Positions 62,335 to 64,000 of a stretch of DNA of 64,000 nt are shown piece after piece. Position numbers and translations under genes: made by a program. Within the stretch, counting starts at the first letter, position 1; each line of letters starts with the position of its first letter. Source of the stretch: Lepidostoma basale (taxonomy: Eukaryota > Arthropoda > Insecta > Trichoptera > Lepidostomatidae); assembly GCA_022606425.2 (NCBI GenBank), contig JAHDVF020001353.1:62001-126000 (forward strand). Reading direction: 5' to 3'. The notes below the pieces were generated by a model. That model was not told the origin of the DNA. It did no database searches and worked only from the letters and a program-made list of their open reading frames with translations.

Positions 62335-62405
62335 TCCAAAACATCTTAATGATCCTTTCACTATTTTGTTCATTACACTTTCATTCGCACTGCATTCACT
62401 TCTTT
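62335..62405 (-). mobile_element. LINE-A internal scrap
   Basis: Plus-strand aacatcttaatgatcctttc, tattttgttcattacacttt, gcactgcattcacttct, the reverse of the ..SECxANDxVMNKIMKGSLRW coding segment. Confidence 0.6.
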
Positions 62406-62409
62406 ATTG

Positions 62410-63120
62410 ATTTTAAAAAAATGTATTGTATGGAGTCCTGAATCTGAATCTGAAATATTAAACTCTTCATTATTATCCTATTTGAAATAAACTCGCCTGA
62501 ATGTCAAAGGTTGTGGGAGAGGTTAACAAAGATTAATGAAGTGGTCCATTAGACAATCCTTAATAATAAGTAACCCTCCTGACATCGGAGACGGTGCCAG
62601 ATGGTGAGAGTCGTAACACGCTAGAAATAATATCGTCAAATCTATTTAAGTACGTAATAAATTCTCGGCAATTATTTCGCTCGCCTCTTTGCATTAGACG
62701 TATTGAGAACCATCGTATAATTAATTATCTCAAATGGACAATACTAGGAAGTATGAAAAATATATATTGATGTGAATACGTAATAATAATGATAAGGCCT
62801 AGATTTAGGCCTAGATTAAACGCCTTTTATTCATGATTTTTTTTAAATTAAAAACAAAATCAATATGTTTTGTTATATATTGCAAAATAGAATGCAGCTA
62901 AGGGAAGGAAACCCCGATAGAAAATCTTCCAGAGAAGGCAAGAGGAAACCAATTTGGGCAAACTTCCCAGGACAACACTATGATCCGTCTGGAATAGGAG
63001 AGAGAGGCCGATAAAAAGATCAAACCGATAAAAATATTTTTAGCAAAATAAACAAAAAAGAACAATCATTATATTGTAAAGAGGCGGCGGTCTAGAAATT
63101 GTTGGGTACTTATGTTTCAA
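62410..63120. other. Unique stretch
   Basis: 62480-62720 is unique and GC-moderate (gtaaccctcctgacatcgga, gacggtgccagatggtgaga), possibly old non-coding sequence. 62895-63010 (gaaggaaaccccgatagaaa) is purine-rich and unassigned. Confidence 0.35.
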
Positions 63121-63184
63121 CCGCTTAAAGATCACGCCCGAGTATACTCGAGCGAAAATTCGAACACCCAAGATAACTCGGGCA

Positions 63185-63272
63185 AATCGATTAACTGCAG
63201 ATTTATGCCAGGGTGATAGCTGACGTCGGAAGGACCTGACATGGCACTCCAAGAAGAAGGGGAAGAAGAAGA
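63185..63272 (+). pseudogene. Possible LINE 3' end
   Basis: Reads TSEGPDMALQEEGEEED and ends gaagaaggggaagaagaaga. The tail type and SEGPDMAL-like end suggest a LINE C-terminus; too short to be sure. Confidence 0.3.
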
Positions 63273-63556
63273 TACGTAAATTGTGTGTGTGTACGTGAGA
63301 AACAGTCGTAATTCTTCTATAATGTTATAATTGCACTATTATAGCACAAACAATATCATTTGATTGTATTAGTAATTTACCTCCTAGTTTCGATTAAAAA
63401 ACTGTTACCAATAGAAAATAATTGACCAATAGAAAATAATAATGATGTAATAACGATTTATTTCTATTGATGCCTTAATGTATAATGGAGAATAACAGAA
63501 AAACCATTAATATGTACTCACGTCACTAGGGAGGTATACTATAAATATTATATTAA

Positions 63557-63579
63557 GTGTATAACTTTGCTTCCGCCGT
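63557..63579 (+). mobile_element. Orphan mariner terminal repeat
   Basis: 23 bases (gtgtataactttgcttccgc plus cgt) are identical to 59052-59074, the left end of the intact mariner. Neither transposase sequence nor a second terminal repeat is present within the window around it. Confidence 0.8.
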
Positions 63580-63789
63580 ATAATTAAAATGGGCATACTT
63601 ACATTAGCAAGCTTCAAAATATAAGTGAAGCCTTGACTGTACGACTATTTTTTTGCTTACCCTTCCTTAAATATCAAGCTTTCATTTTCTGAATAATTTA
63701 CCGTTTACCTTCAATTTTATGTAGATTTAAAACTTGATATAAAATGAAAGTTTTTAAATTAGACAAAAATTAAATGAAATAATTCCTAC

Positions 63790-64000
63790 TGTTAAAATTT
63801 AAAACACAATATCACAATTTCTTTTTATTACCGAGTGTCACGACAGCTGTTTCGCCAACCGATGTTAGCAAAATCAGGTGTTATCAGTTTATTGTAACAC
63901 CTGATACAATAAACTGATATAACGCGACACTCTCAGTGAATAAAAAGAAATTGTGATATTTTAACAGTATTTTAGATTTTAACAGAAATAATGTTGAAGT
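63790..64000. mobile_element. HH1 foldback element, cut by window end
   Basis: Minus-strand core 63839-63880: CTGATTT, GCTAAC-ATC-GGTTGGC, GAAAC, ACAGCTGTC, with CAC/GTG stem I. The right side retains aacacctgatac and gcgacactctcag without a full core. Arms ccgagtgtcacg / gcgacactctcagtg and ctttttattaccg / gaataaaaag are inverted. The right end (ttaacagaaataatgttgaag) matches the 17.9 and 30.9 kb copies and runs off the window. Confidence 0.7.

Overview
This is about 64 kb of AT-rich eukaryotic DNA with the look of an insect genome, probably a moth or butterfly. The transposon families point that way: a DD34D mariner, several non-LTR (LINE) families known as reverse-transcriptase C-terminal fragments in insect genomes, and tRNA-derived SINEs. 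The lepidopteran assignment is an inference; I saw no bacterial operons, rRNA or functional tRNA genes. No host gene can be named. Two short stretches could be host exons (35943-36153 and 21600-21725, both minus strand), and several GC-richer unique blocks look like old non-coding sequence, so the window is probably intergenic or a large intron.

The only intact protein gene is a 346-codon mariner transposase (59127-60167, minus) inside a complete element with 27-bp terminal inverted repeats and a TA duplication (59051-60337). A lone copy of its terminal repeat lies 3.2 kb away at 63557-63579. Other DNA-transposon debris: a palindromic composite Tc1/mariner-type element (10253-11147), an internally deleted relative (19492-20423), a C-terminal fragment (589-1010), an N-terminal relic of a second mariner (49395-49685) and a possible hAT end (about 11834-11900).

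Most of the rest is LINE debris. 'LINE-A' (tail GGAGACGGCGTGATGGTTAGTTAG) occurs more than 20 times, always 5'-truncated; two copies have clear target-site duplications. 'LINE-B' has GAAGAAG-type tails and a DRVRN motif, 'LINE-C' ends in GATTT or TGAAA repeats, and 'LINE-D' has a WAGHVQRMPSSRTPKR motif. There are also RTE-like, jockey-like and other single fragments. Two SINE families are visible. One has tRNA-like A and B boxes. The other, about 320-345 bp, shares the 3' tail of LINE-A and is probably mobilised by it.

The most unusual content is a set of foldback (palindromic) short elements, in six sequence-distinct families (called HH1-HH6 here). Each carries a hammerhead-ribozyme-like core: CUGANGA, a stem-loop, GAAAC, a short palindromic stem III, then a cleavage site. 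This is the organisation known from Penelope-like retroelement terminal repeats, but no Penelope reverse transcriptase is present. These units sit at about 25 places, are nested in one another, serve as LINE targets, and at 60.4-61.5 kb join a near-perfect 314-bp-arm palindrome with a third arm.

Layout: 0-9 kb LINE relics and unique AT-rich DNA; 9-21 kb Tc1/mariner derivatives, LINE-A tails, HH1 and the LINE-tailed SINE; 21-36 kb LINE fragments, a tandem repeat split by HH4, nested HH2/HH1, tRNA-SINEs and a candidate exon; 36-57 kb dense LINE-A, LINE-B and LINE-D with HH5; 57-64 kb HH3, the intact mariner, the large palindrome and the orphan mariner end.
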